This document shows positions 22,412 to 33,239 of a stretch of DNA of 64,000 bases, piece after piece. A program made the position numbers and the translations under genes. The notes below the pieces were generated by a model that worked only from the letters and a program-made list of their open reading frames with translations, made no database searches and was not told where the DNA came from. Numbering within the stretch: the first letter of the stretch is position 1; each line of letters opens with the position of its first letter. The stretch is from Larix kaempferi. Lineage: Eukaryota; Streptophyta; Pinopsida; Pinales; Pinaceae. Where the stretch lies: positions 18,028,501-18,092,500 of the forward strand of contig BSBM01000643.1 of assembly GCA_027924585.1 (NCBI GenBank), in the 5' to 3' direction.

Positions 22412-23173
22412 TGTTAACTCACCTCTAAGATATTGCATGGCTACAATAGGGTGTTTTAGCTCTAGCTAATCCAAAACTAGTTTTTTATGCACTAGAAAAC
22501 AATTTAATTGCATATTTAAGTGATTCGAATTGCTTCGTGTAATAGATTGTCTCATTATTGTACAATTAATGAAATACAATTGTTTAATGTGTTACTGAAA
22601 TATATTTTTCATCTCTTCTTTGTTTCCATGATGAATGATATGATTTTGTCACTTAATTAATTGCTTCTAAATTGTATTAATACTTTGTCTAGAATCTAGA
22701 TCTTGTGCTCTAAAATCTTGAAGCTCTTCCTCCTAATCCACAAAGTAGATTACTCCAAGAAGAACCACTTTGGATGTAATTCCATCGGGATGAATTCATA
22801 CTACACCATAGCCTATAAAAATCACAAGGAGAAGTCAAGGTAAAGTATTCTTAATAGTTATATAAGTGATTTCCCATATAGTTGTACTCTTTGGTTTATA
22901 ATCAGTTGCATTAAAAAATTGGCATATTCAAAATACACAACATATGATCATTATTGCAATAATTTTACAAGATACCCATGAAAATGTTATCTCTTTCAAC
23001 CTAAAATCCTTAAATGCACTTGAAAAATTGTACATAAATATAATGCACAAAATTTGTATATACATAAATATATAAACACCTAAAAATAAAAAGTACATAT
23101 ATAACATGTGGTTTCTACACATTCTGACTATATACAATCCTGCATCTACAAAGTTGATCATGTCTAGAGCATC
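22412..23173. repeat. repeat R2, first part
   Basis: It matches 1096-1495 followed directly by 16482-16845, so it preserves the site where element A landed in R1, with a single ACCAT at 22805-22809. It ends at GCATC, the target duplication of solo LTR K. Confidence 0.88.
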
Positions 23174-26100
23174 TGTAACATCCCCATCTCTGGTAAGATT
23201 CTTATTTACGCAATTTTGTCTATTTATATAACCTAAAACCTAGACTAGGTCAGCAATGCAACCTAGAGTGTAAAAAGGGCATGGTGAACCACAAGGGGGA
23301 GAGTTTTTAAGTTGATGAGGCCGCGAGATTCTTTGGCTTTGGCTAGCCTTTGAGCATAAATTAACCATGTTGTGTTTTGATATTTTAGGTTAAATTAATC
23401 TATGATATATTTGTATATACAGATATACCTTTTATTTAAAGGAGTATGCTTTAAGTGGATTCTAAATTAAAGTCTCATAACTATTGATTCTGAGTACCTA
23501 TCTATATGTATTAATTTATATAGGTATATGTGTTTTTATACGAGACAAAATAACTATTTAGAAATGCATATATTTTATGGTTATGCTTTTATATGAGAAA
23601 ATGTTTATGTTTGATTATTCCAACTTAGTGGGCACCCTTCTAACTACGTGCATGTAGATGTATTGGGCTATAACATGGCGAACTACCAGGTTGGCTCCAA
23701 CAATTTCATGGTTAACACTTAATGTACAAGTATTTGTAGATGGCCTGCGCGGCATCATAACACAACCAACGCATTTGCTTTTGCAATAAATGTTAAACTT
23801 AACTTTTGTTTTACATTTGTTTTTAATTTATATGTTTGTAATGTATTTGCATTTGAAAAATATATATATGGTAAACGAAATGTTTTAATGCTTTTGTATT
23901 CGAATTACATAGTAATGTTATTGCATAGAATACATAGTTATATAAGTGACATTTTGTTAACCAAACAGGGGATGGATCTGCCATTCGGTTGGGGGTGGGT
24001 CTTTTTGGGAATCCATGTGTGTGTCCAAGGCTGGAAAACCCTCAAGGATGAAAGGGCGGTGCATGAAGTTTGGAAAGAGGCTTCAAACCGAGGAAGAAAG
24101 GGTGGTTCATGGAGATTGGAAAGAAGTTTTCAACCGGAGAGAATGATCTCTGTTTAAAAAAGTTTTTGTTCTTTGCTTCAGAGTCGAGAATGATCTCTGT
24201 TTAAAAACATTTTTGTTATTTGCTGCAGATCCGAGAATGATCTCTGTTTGAAAATGTTTTTGTTGTTTGCTTCAAATCTGAGAATGATCTCTGCTTGAAA
24301 ACGTTTTTGTTGTCTGCTCAAAACAAAGAAGAAGATCTTTGTGTTACGCTGCTACGATTGATCTATTCATGGTTCTTTGGTTTATATACTATGCTACGCA
24401 GAGCTGGGGAAGGCTCCCCGTAAGCCTGTGGTTTGATTTATATGTTGGATGTAGTATGCATGTTAGTTGTTTCATTTAATTTTTGTGGCATTTGGGAATG
24501 GATCCCTGTGGATATGTTATTGTTGGAGATAGCGTGGGTGCTTTGTATGTATGTATGCCGACGATGGGGTAACTCTGTGTTTACATATATAAGTTGTGAC
24601 TGTATGTGTGTATGTCAGGGATGTGGAAACTCTGCGTTTACATATATAAGATGTGATTGTATGTGTGTATGTCGGGGATGTGGAAACTCTATGTTTACAT
24701 ATATAAGTTGTGACTGTATGTGTGTATCACGGGGATTTGGAAAATCTACGTTTACATATATAAGTTGTGACTGTATGTCTGTATGTCGAGGATGTGGTAA
24801 CTCTGCATTTACATATATAAGCTGTGACTGTATGTGTGTATTCCAGGGATGTGGTAACTCTGCGTTTACATATATAAGTTGTGACTGTATGTGTGTATGC
24901 CGAGGATGTGGTAACTCTACGTTTACATATATAAGCTGTGACTGTATGTGTGTATGTCGGGGATGTGGTAACTCTGTTTTTACATACATAATTGTGATTG
25001 TATGTGTGTATGCCGGGGATGTGGAAACTCTATGTTTACATACATAACCTGTGAGTGTATGTATGTATTCCATGGATGTGTAAACTATGTGTTTACATAC
25101 ATAAGTTGTGACTGTATGTGTGTATGCCGTGGATGTGGAAACTCTATGTTTACATTTAGAAACTGGGACTATATGCATATATTCCATCAATAGGACGGCG
25201 TATAGATTGTTTTCCTTTGTAATTCTGATAGTTAAAGACTATATGCATTTATGCTACCACCATAGTCGTGGTTCTATTAATATATGCATTGCTTGATACA
25301 TGCATTTAAAGCTGCTACATAATTATGCCATATGCATGGATTATGTTACATGTGCGGAATCATAAGAAGCTATGTTGCATGCATTGGTTAAATTATGCAT
25401 TAAATCTGCTACAGAATTGTGTTGCCTTAAACATTTTATTTGATGGTTGTTTTAATAATTGTGTTTATTATCACCTGCTTGATATTTGTTTTATCCCTGT
25501 GGTATTGGGGATAGTATTCTTTTGCGTTGTGATGATAATTGTAATTGTTGTTATCTGCATGTTAAATTATAAATTGACTATGTGCTGTAGGACAAAAAAG
25601 GTCAAGTCTGGAGTACAGACTTGGGCTAGCAAGAACAACACCACAGCTGGGTAAGAGGCTAAGAACACGAGACGTGTTCAAGTAGGAGCACTACCTTATG
25701 AAATTGCAGGAGCACTACAATACCCGATAAGGTTGTGAGTGGTAGGTTCTAGAGTATCGAGACTTAAAACTCCTTAACTTGCTTTTGGATCACCATGCCC
25801 AGCTCGGGGTTCGCCTTCGGATGGACTTAGTAGAAGCCATCGGAGAGCCTATAGTTGGGTGGAGCGTTGCATTTCCCCAAATAGTTCCCCTTAATAAATA
25901 TTTATGTTTATTAATCAGATAGAATTAGTGGTACTAATGAATGTTATAAATGTGATGAAGCCAGGTAGAAGAAAGCAGGGAGGAAACTCTCTTTCAGCTC
26001 TACCATATCGGTAAGAAAAGTATGCTCTGTAAAGCTATTGTAATCTTTGATATACATTGTACCCTAAAATCTAGTAAGAGGAAGACTTAATAGTACTCAA

Positions 26101-27103
26101 GTATTCTATCTCTAATAATATTTTGGTAATGTAAGTGAAGAGTATCTTTTCATGTTTATTTCTCTATGTATATAAGCAAAGCTGATTTGTAGATCATCAA
26201 TGGAAAAGGACTCTTATATTTAGTTTGTATGAAATTGGATAAGAGACTTTACCATGGTACTAACCATATAGATGAGTGGTATCAAACATATGCTCATGGT
26301 TTCACTATTTTCTCATCTATATGATGTATTTGCATTCATGATGTATTAGAATTTATTTCTAATGTATGAGCATAGAGTTATGGGGGTGATAGAAGAATGA
26401 ATGAGCTTTTGGTAAAGTAACATGGTGCACTTACATATTATCTATGTTCAATGTTTCCAAACTTGTATGGATAAAGAGTAAGATATTATCCGAGTTGAAC
26501 TAATTAACCAATAGCAAGGCGTGTTATAAATGGAAAGATAGAAAGATCTCTTACAATAAGTTTACATCCACATTGATACATGTAAGAGTATGTGTGAAAA
26601 GAGACTCATTAAACAATCATGATTGTATTCACTTTATGAAAGATGTAAAAGAGGACAGTTAAAATAGCATAGCTGAATACTTCTTAAGTTAGAACTACAC
26701 CTTTCGATATAATCTCTTATTGATATAATGTTTAATGGAGAAAAACTATGACATGTAATCATATCGATAGATAAGTGTATGTGACACAAGTTGTCTAGAT
26801 GTTATGCAATTATGGTAAGTGAATTGATGTTGTAAAAATATCATAATGATTAACTAAGGACCTTTCATGACATGGGTATATTTGATTATGCTAGAGAATG
26901 ATTAAGACATATGAATGTTTGTTCTTAACTGACAGTTGTCATGTGTAAATTCTATGTCACAATAATGAGACTAATGTTTCATCTACTCATTGAATGCGAG
27001 AGGTCAATTCCAGAAGGAGTGATACTTACCAAGTATGTTAAATAAAAAGAAAAATTTCATCCCATTTTCTCTAGAATGTGCCGAGGATTTTGGGTGTGTT
27101 ATA
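23174..27103 (+). mobile_element. K: 3.9-kb solo-LTR-like insertion in R2
   Basis: The block is absent from R1. It begins TGTAACATCCCC and ends GGGTGTGTTATA, the TG...CA-type chromovirus termini with the last C apparently changed to T. It is flanked by GCATC (23169-23173 and 27104-27108). No gag, pol, primer site or second LTR could be found inside, so a solo LTR of unusual length is the best fit. A GTTGGGTGGAG motif near 25850 resembles one in the LTR of element A. It includes a 57-bp minisatellite. A large non-autonomous element whose own LTRs are unrecognised is the alternative. Confidence 0.7.
24541..25180. repeat. 57-bp minisatellite, about 11 units, inside K
   Basis: Each unit carries GTGACTGTATGTGTGTATG, GGGATGTGGAAACTCTG and TTTACATATATAAG with few changes. 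The period is 57 bp, so it is a multiple of three, and frames stay open on both strands. One base is missing near 24991, shifting the plus frame between units 8 and 9. Array edges are approximate. Confidence 0.92.
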
Positions 27104-27892
27104 GCATCAACTTATAAACTTTGCTAATTTGTGATAAGTTGAAGTTATCCATTCTTCTAACATCTCTATCTACATAAATCTAATGCAATGCAATACAATA
27201 TTTTTTAAAGTATGTATAAAATTCCTCCACTTTTATGGAATGTCATGGTCTACATTTAAAATTAAAAAATCCACCTTAAAAATGAGGAAAAAAATGGTTT
27301 ATTGTCCTTTTGATTCCAAAGTTGTCCTACATAATCCATATTTATATGGTACCAAATTCCAACATATGAACTAATTTTGTTTGTGTGTGTCTGTGAAGAA
27401 ATTTTTTAAGAAACTCCCCCTAAATTTATATGTATAATAACTGGGCGAATCTCGTGGGAATAAAGAAAACATGAAGGCTAATTGATCAATAATAATTTAA
27501 GCATGTTCCCATGAAGATGGGTAACACTTTTTGGTAAGCGGAGGGTGTGGCTATATTGAAAATAGATCTTGATCGAGATTTTAAAAGCTTGATCGAGGGC
27601 TTAAATAAGTGCTTGATTGAGTTATTTTAAAATGCTTGTTCGAGGGTTAATAAAACCCTCAATCGAGCGCTTGCATTTCCAAGGATCGATCAAGATTCTA
27701 GGCTTGATCGAGGGTTATCAAAATCTTGATCAAGCATATATAACAGTTATAAGTATAAAAAAAAACATACCACAGTTTATTTCACCATGGTAACTGTTGC
27801 ATAGAAACACAATCAAGGACTATTACAAAGGGCTCTTTATAGCCATTTGTAGATATGGGTCATAGAGTAACTTTAGTTATAGATGTGATCGA
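27104..27892. repeat. repeat R2, middle part
   Basis: It corresponds to R1 16845-17646. The GATCGA-type cluster is present (27560-27740). It ends in the left arm and loop of the palindrome, with the target duplication ATCGA at 27888-27892, directly before element F. Confidence 0.88.
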
Positions 27893-28267
27893 TGTTAGGA
27901 ACCCATGTCTTTACTTTGTTAGTATATTGTTGTTGGACGCATATGCTTTGTAAGTCGTCCTGTAGTATTTGTTGATTAATAGTTTGTGTTATTGTTGTTG
28001 GCGCATATGCTTTGTAAGTCGCCCGTAGTATTGTTGATCCATATTCTGTAGTGGCCCATGGTTTTGACCCATAGTATTGGCGCCTAGACTTAGTATATAA
28101 GTGTGTGTTGAGACCTATGAAGGCACCGTGAAGTTATTTGTATTGAGCTTGCTCATAGGAGGTTGCCCCCTCGAAGTGGTCTGTGATCAATATAAAAGTG
28201 ATTCTGAGTCCTGTCATTTCTGATATTTCGCATATTCTTATTAATTTATTGTTGCAGATGCTTCACA
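27893..28267 (+). repeat. element F 5' LTR
   Basis: It is bounded by TG and CA, with a TATA box TATATAA at 28094-28100 and an internal direct repeat of GCATATGCTTTGTAAGTCG (two copies about 66 bp apart). Length equals the 3' LTR. Confidence 0.95.
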
Positions 28268-28269
28268 TC

Positions 28270-28281
28270 TAGTATCAGAGC
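28270..28281 (+). promoter_or_regulatory. primer binding site of element F (one mismatch)
   Basis: TAGTATCAGAGC lies 2 bases after the LTR and differs from the initiator tRNA-Met complement TGGTATCAGAGC at the second base. The change is G to A, consistent with decay. Confidence 0.85.
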
Positions 28282-29264
28282 ACTTTCTTGGGCTCGCTGG
28301 GTGAAATTTTTGCAAAAAAAAATTTCGCATCTGTTGCAGGTTCGGATTTGGGAATAATCCCTATCCGCTTAACTGTGGGAAGTACTTGGGCATAAGCCCT
28401 AAAACTCATTATGAGGAGTACCACAGGAACCCCGAAGTAGCTGGCCCATTGAGAGGACCTGCCAGCGAAAAGGGCAACGACCCCTACCTGATTGACTAGT
28501 TTTCACCCGTGAGGTAAACCAAGAGCTGTCGTTTGTGGCAAAGCGGTTATCAGTTTTACCTGAGTCGTGGAGTGAGGGGTACTTCCCCAATACGCAAGCC
28601 GTCAGACAGCATTGGTGGTCGAGTGAAACCCCTGAACTGTTAGGAAGACGCACATACCTGGGGTCCATATCTATTTTCAGCTGAACTGTTGTCGATCACT
28701 GCTGCGCCGTTTCAGATCTAGCCGTTTAGATCCATTCTGAAAGCCGTTCCAGATCGAGTCATTTTCAATCCATTCGGCGTTGTTTCAGATCCCTTCCAGT
28801 CTGGAAAAAAAAAACAAGGGTATAAAATTCAGTTTTTTCTCCATATCTCCCTTGTTTTCACTCTGTTTCCCTTGAAATTTTCGGAGAACCCCTGTCATCC
28901 CATTCTGCATATTTCATTCCTGAGGACCCTATCCCCAATTCCCCTTCCCAAAGCCCGAAATCCCACATGTGTCTATTTTTAGGGTTTGCCATAACTTCCT
29001 CAGATTTGACCCAATCACCTTCAAATTTTACCATAGAGTTCCTTTCTGAATTCTGCTTCTTTGTTCCCCTCTGCCCAATTTTCCCATTCTTTCACCCCGC
29101 TTCTAAAATCCTCATTTTTTCTTCCCTGTCTATTCGACAGTGTCCAAAACCTAGTCAAACCCCAATTACCCTTCAGATTTTTTCCCAAGTCCAGATTTTC
29201 CTTTATTGAAGCAGTTTCTGTTTTTGTTTTCCTACCCAGTCAAGCAAAAAAAAAACTCCTGGCT
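28282..29264 (+). other. element F leader
   Basis: This is a long untranslated region before gag. Frames here (for example 28967-29209) lack motifs, and the frame upstream of gag stays open by chance from 29061. Pyrimidine-rich text dominates 28840-29260. No separate gene is supported. Confidence 0.6.
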
Positions 29265-30215
29265 ATGGTTGTCACCCATGCAGGAGCAAAAACTATGGAA
29301 TACGCACTTGCAGCCATCCAAGCCAAACTTCAGGATCTGGATGAAAAATTTCTCGGCCTCCATCTTGAACATTCAGCTATGAACACCAAATGGCAGTCTG
29401 AGTCTTCATCAGACAATGGGTTCTCTTCTTCCAGCAATTTCCGTGGTCCAAAGCTTGATTTTCCTCGCTTCAATGGTACTGATCCAACTGGATGGATCTA
29501 TCATGCAAAACAGTATTTCAGTCTGCATAATACTTTTGATGTCAACAAAGTTCCGCTGGCATCCTTTCATTTGGAACAGGAAGCTCTTCAATGGTACCGT
29601 TGTTACATCAATGCTCATGGAGAGCTAAAATGGCCAGAATTTTGCCAGCTCCTTTTGCAACGATTTGGTCCTAGTGCTTTTGGTGACTTCACAGGAGCCC
29701 TCACTAAACTTTGCCAAATTGGCACTGTGAGAGAGTATCAAGCCGAATTTGAGAAACTAGCCAACCACACCGAAGGACTGTCTGATGACTTTTACCGGAG
29801 TTGTTTTATCAGTGGTCTAAAGGATGCCATTTGCTCTGAGGTCAAAATGTTCTGTCCCAACACAATGATGGAAGCCCTAGGGTTGGCTAAGTTAGCAGAA
29901 GACAAGATTGCAGCCCAACAACGCTCCAAGCCCACTTTTGTTCCCTTCCGAAATATGGGTTCTCAACGACCACCTATACTGCAGGCTCCTCGACCAACTC
30001 CTATTAAGCGTTTGTCTGAAACAGAGATGCAAGCACGCAGAGAAAAGGGGCTTTGCTATAATTGTGATGAGAAATTCACTCAGGGACATAGATGTGTTCA
30101 GCAAAAGCTCTATCTCTTGGATGTGGATTCTCCGCCTGCCTCTGAAATTGGTGACGAAGATCCAGAAACACTGGATGCTCTGGTCGACATTCAGGAACCG
30201 CCTATTGACCCTTGA
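29265..30215 (+). CDS. element F gag (capsid and zinc knuckle)
   Basis: I choose the ATG at 29265 (MVVTHAGAKTMEYALAAIQ) rather than the in-frame ATG at 29061, because the extra 68 residues are translated pyrimidine-rich leader. A coiled N-terminus is followed by a retrotransposon gag domain (WIYHAKQYFSLHNTF to YRSCFISGLKDAI). Next comes a basic linker and a zinc knuckle CYNCDEKFTQGHRC at about 30050-30096. The frame ends at TGA 30213. The family normally continues into protease, so this TGA probably replaced CGA. A frameshift near 30275 also separates gag from pol. Gag itself is otherwise unbroken. Confidence 0.85.
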   Translation: MVVTHAGAKTMEYALAAIQAKLQDLDEKFLGLHLEHSAMNTKWQSESSSDNGFSSSSNFRGPKLDFPRFNGTDPTGWIYHAKQYFSLHNTFDVNKVPLASFHLEQEALQWYRCYINAHGELKWPEFCQLLLQRFGPSAFGDFTGALTKLCQIGTVREYQAEFEKLANHTEGLSDDFYRSCFISGLKDAICSEVKMFCPNTMMEALGLAKLAEDKIAAQQRSKPTFVPFRNMGSQRPPILQAPRPTPIKRLSETEMQARREKGLCYNCDEKFTQGHRCVQQKLYLLDVDSPPASEIGDEDPETLDALVDIQEPPIDP

Positions 30216-30277
30216 TCTCAGGATGACCAGCCAGAGATATCTCTCCATGCTTTAGCTAGAATCACCACCCCCAAACA

Positions 30278-31228
30278 ATGCGGGTCAGGGGTTACTTCAA
30301 GAAGCTTCCTCTTACAATACTCATTGATTCTGGTAGCACTCATAATTTCATTGACCCTTGGATCGCCAAACAAGCTGATTGTTTTATCCATCCTTGCTCC
30401 AACTTTGAAGTCATGGTTGCCAATGGGGGCACCTTACCTTGCAAAGGGAAGTGTCGAAATGTGCGTATCTCTATGGGAGATTATACCTTGCGCTCCGACA
30501 TGTTTGCCTTGACCTTAGGCAGATGTGATGTGGTTTTGGGCGCTCAATGGCTACGCACACTTAGCCCTATCTTATGGGATTTTGCTGAACTTTGGATGCA
30601 GTTTTCCCTCAAAGGACAAAAACACACATTGACAGGATTACAACCAGGTTCTCTCAGCATCATCAGTTCACATCGCATGGAAAAAATACTCAAGAAGAAT
30701 TCACATGGTGTCATCGCTCAGATCCATTCCATTCAGATGCAACCATCAGCGGTCTCCACTACTCCTTTGGATCTACAACAAATTCTGGATCGATATACAG
30801 GTGTCTTTGCTGAACCAGTGGGATTGCCACCTTCCAGGCTAGAAGACCATCATATTCAGCTCCTTCCTGGCAGCGTTCCTCCCAACATCAGGCCCTATCG
30901 CTACCCATTTCACCAAAAAATGAAGATTGAAATGCTCATTCGGTACTTATTGAAGCAAGGTATTATTCGCCCAAGCACCAGTTCCTTTTCTTCTCCAGTT
31001 CTTCTTGTCCGCAAAAAAGATGGGTCATGGCGCCTTTGCATTGACTTTCGAGCACTTAATCACCTCACCATCAAGGATAAGTTTCCAATTCCTGTTGTTG
31101 ATGAGCTTCTTGATGAGCTTCATGGGGCTCACTTTTTCTCCAAGTTGGATCTTCATTCTGGGTATCATCAAATTCGGGTTCATGAGGATGATATCCCTAA
31201 AACAACTTTCCACACACATGATGGCCAT
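30278..31228 (+). pseudogene. element F pol, first part (protease and start of reverse transcriptase)
   Basis: Protease has an intact LIDSGSTHNFID motif (about 30326). Reverse transcriptase starts after a connector, with RPSTSSFSSPVLLVRKKDGS, LCIDFRALN and FSKLDLHSGYHQIRV. The frame stops being pol at 31228, the left target copy GCCAT of element G. Sequence continues at 38474 in the same frame with YEFLVMPFGLSNAPSTFQ. A one-base shift near 30275 relative to gag is upstream. Confidence 0.93.
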
Positions 31229-31876
31229 TGTTGATGTATATGTAACTTCGGAATGTATTTCACATATATGTATATTGTATTCCTATAGAGATGGTATTAT
31301 TCCTCTATAAGGAAGTGTCGTCATTTATATTGTAAGTGTCGTAACTTATACTTGATGGGTTATTAGACCACCTTGTTTGGGGTCGGCCCTGTATAAGTCA
31401 TGTGGGTCAAAGGGTTATTAGACCACCCTATTGGGGGTCGGCCATGTGGGTCAAAGGGTTATTAGACCACCCTATTGGGGGTCGGCCCACTCAGCATTAT
31501 GTTATGTGGTTAAGTTCGAGCCGACATGAGTTAGGTAAAAAGGAAAGTCAAGTCAAGTATAAATAGAGTGCGGGAGGCACTCTATTTACTCACTCACTTC
31601 ACACACATGCTCTCAAGGAGGAGAGGCGCACTTATGGAGGAGGAGGATCTGCTGCTAGGTTATGTCTATCTCTTGGTTGGTTGTATCATTGCTCTATCTA
31701 TCTCTGAGGAAGTTATTGGGGTTTTTCACCTTTATGGTTTTCCCCAAGTAAATCTTTGTGTCTCTTGTGTGCTTGCATTATTGTCTCCATGATTGATATG
31801 CTGTAGATATGCTGTACATGTTGTTCTCTCAGTTAAGATCCTAGATCATATTGAAGTAAATTCAGAAAATTTAACA
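31229..31876 (+). repeat. element G 5' LTR
   Basis: It starts TGTTGATGTATATG and ends AATTTAACA. It contains 44-bp direct repeats (GTGGGTCAAAGGGTTATTAG at 31402 and 31446) and a TATA box TATAAATA at 31558-31565 followed by a palindromic GAGTGCGGGAGGCACTC. The 74-codon frame at 31568-31792 lies wholly in the LTR and recurs identically in the 3' copy, so it is not called a gene. Confidence 0.97.
31558..31565 (+). promoter_or_regulatory. TATA box in element G LTR
   Basis: TATAAATA lies upstream of a short inverted repeat (AGAGTGC...GCACTCT, 31565-31584). It is a strong candidate promoter core for element transcription, conserved in both LTRs. Confidence 0.6.
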
Positions 31877-31888
31877 TGGTATCAGAGC
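31877..31888 (+). promoter_or_regulatory. primer binding site of element G
   Basis: A perfect TGGTATCAGAGC follows the LTR with no gap, complementary to initiator tRNA-Met. Confidence 0.96.
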
Positions 31889-32238
31889 TAGCCTGAAAGA
31901 AGGCATGATATGGCATGTATGACACTTGTTGCACTTACGATGCTAGGGCTTGATATAGCAAAAACCAGTCATCGTAGCACTTTCGCTATAAATCCGTTTT
32001 GGCGAAGTTTTCGGATCTGAAATTGTTACAGGACGAAGCTAAAATCTCCAGGTACCTTGTATCCAAAGGACAACCTCTAATTCGTTGTACTTTGTGATTT
32101 ATGATCTGTACAATATAGGGTTTCTGCCTCTTCCAGATCTGAGTCAAAATCAGGTGACCTTGGGAAAAAGGTCATAACTTGGGCTAGGAAGCTCCAAATG
32201 AAATTTCGTCAAAAGTGACAGGTAGTACACAGTCTGCA

Positions 32239-33010
32239 CTATCTCAGAAAACTTTTTCAGAGGCCGAAGTCGAACCAGTGACACGTGGCACGCCGTACAA
32301 GTTCGCTCTCCTGTATTATCCCATAAACAGGTCACGTTGCGACATTTGGCATAACTCTCTCTCAGAGAGTCCAATTGAGGTCAGACCTGTCAGGACGGAA
32401 AGGTAACAGGCAGAGCTATCTCAGAAAACGTTTTCAGAGGCTGAAGTTAAAACAGTGACACGTGGCACGCCGTACAAGTTCGCTCTCCTGTTTTATCCCA
32501 AAACAGGTCACGTTGCGACATTTGGCATATCTCTCTCTCAGAGAATCCAATTGAGGTCAGACCTGTCAAGATGGAAAGATAACAGGTCAGGCTATCTCAG
32601 GAAACTTTTTCAGACCCTGTGGTTCAAAAATTTCGGAGTTACACCAGAAACAATCAGGTACATATTTCTGTCAAAACAGAATTATTTTTTGGTACCTTCA
32701 TTCATGGCTTCCAGAATTTAGGGCTTTGGAGAAAGTTGGAATTTTTGTAATCGGAGACCACGGCTGGATGCTACTCATCAAAATAGAAATTTAGAGACCA
32801 AGATCAGAATTTTTGGTTGGGCAGAAGGCCGGGCTTGATTAGACCCTAGTTCGGGACTTTGATCAGAAAAGTGGAAAATTAGGGCTTCTGTAAAAATGGG
32901 AATTTTTGAAATCTGTGACCACGGCTGGAAGCTCCTCAGAAAAATAGAAGCTTAGAGCTTTGGATCAAACATTTTGATGGGGCAAAAGAGTGTGCTTCAT
33001 CAAACCCCAG
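32239..33010 (+). repeat. tandem repeats in element G leader
   Basis: Units starting CTATCTCAGAAAAC occur at 32239, 32416 and (partial) 32592, a period of about 177 bp, and share GTGACACGTGGCACGCCGTA. A second degenerate pair with CACGGCTGGA begins near 32759 and 32921. No protein motif is visible in any frame. These fill the place where gag would be in an autonomous element. Confidence 0.88.
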
Positions 33011-33239
33011 TTCAGGGTCACGTCCAGTGAATCTAGAAGTTTCAAAGGAAAAATTGAGGAGTGAAACTTTGCAGTTTTCAAATTCTGAATATACCAACTT
33101 GATCAGCTCATCAAGGCACATATTTCTATCCTATCAGAAGTTTGAAATTCAAAGTTTGAATTTTTGGGGTTTCTCTGACAAACCCATATCTAGCTCAAGG
33201 TCCAGTTCTTGCAAATCAAGTGGATTGGGTTAATCACTT

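Noticed and set aside
24433-25047. 204-codon Cys-rich repeat protein
   Set aside because: It is a translation of the 57-bp minisatellite. The antisense strand is just as open, and a one-base slip breaks the frame between units.
24541-25180. CRISPR-like array
   Set aside because: Units are contiguous with no unique spacers, and the setting is plant nuclear DNA.
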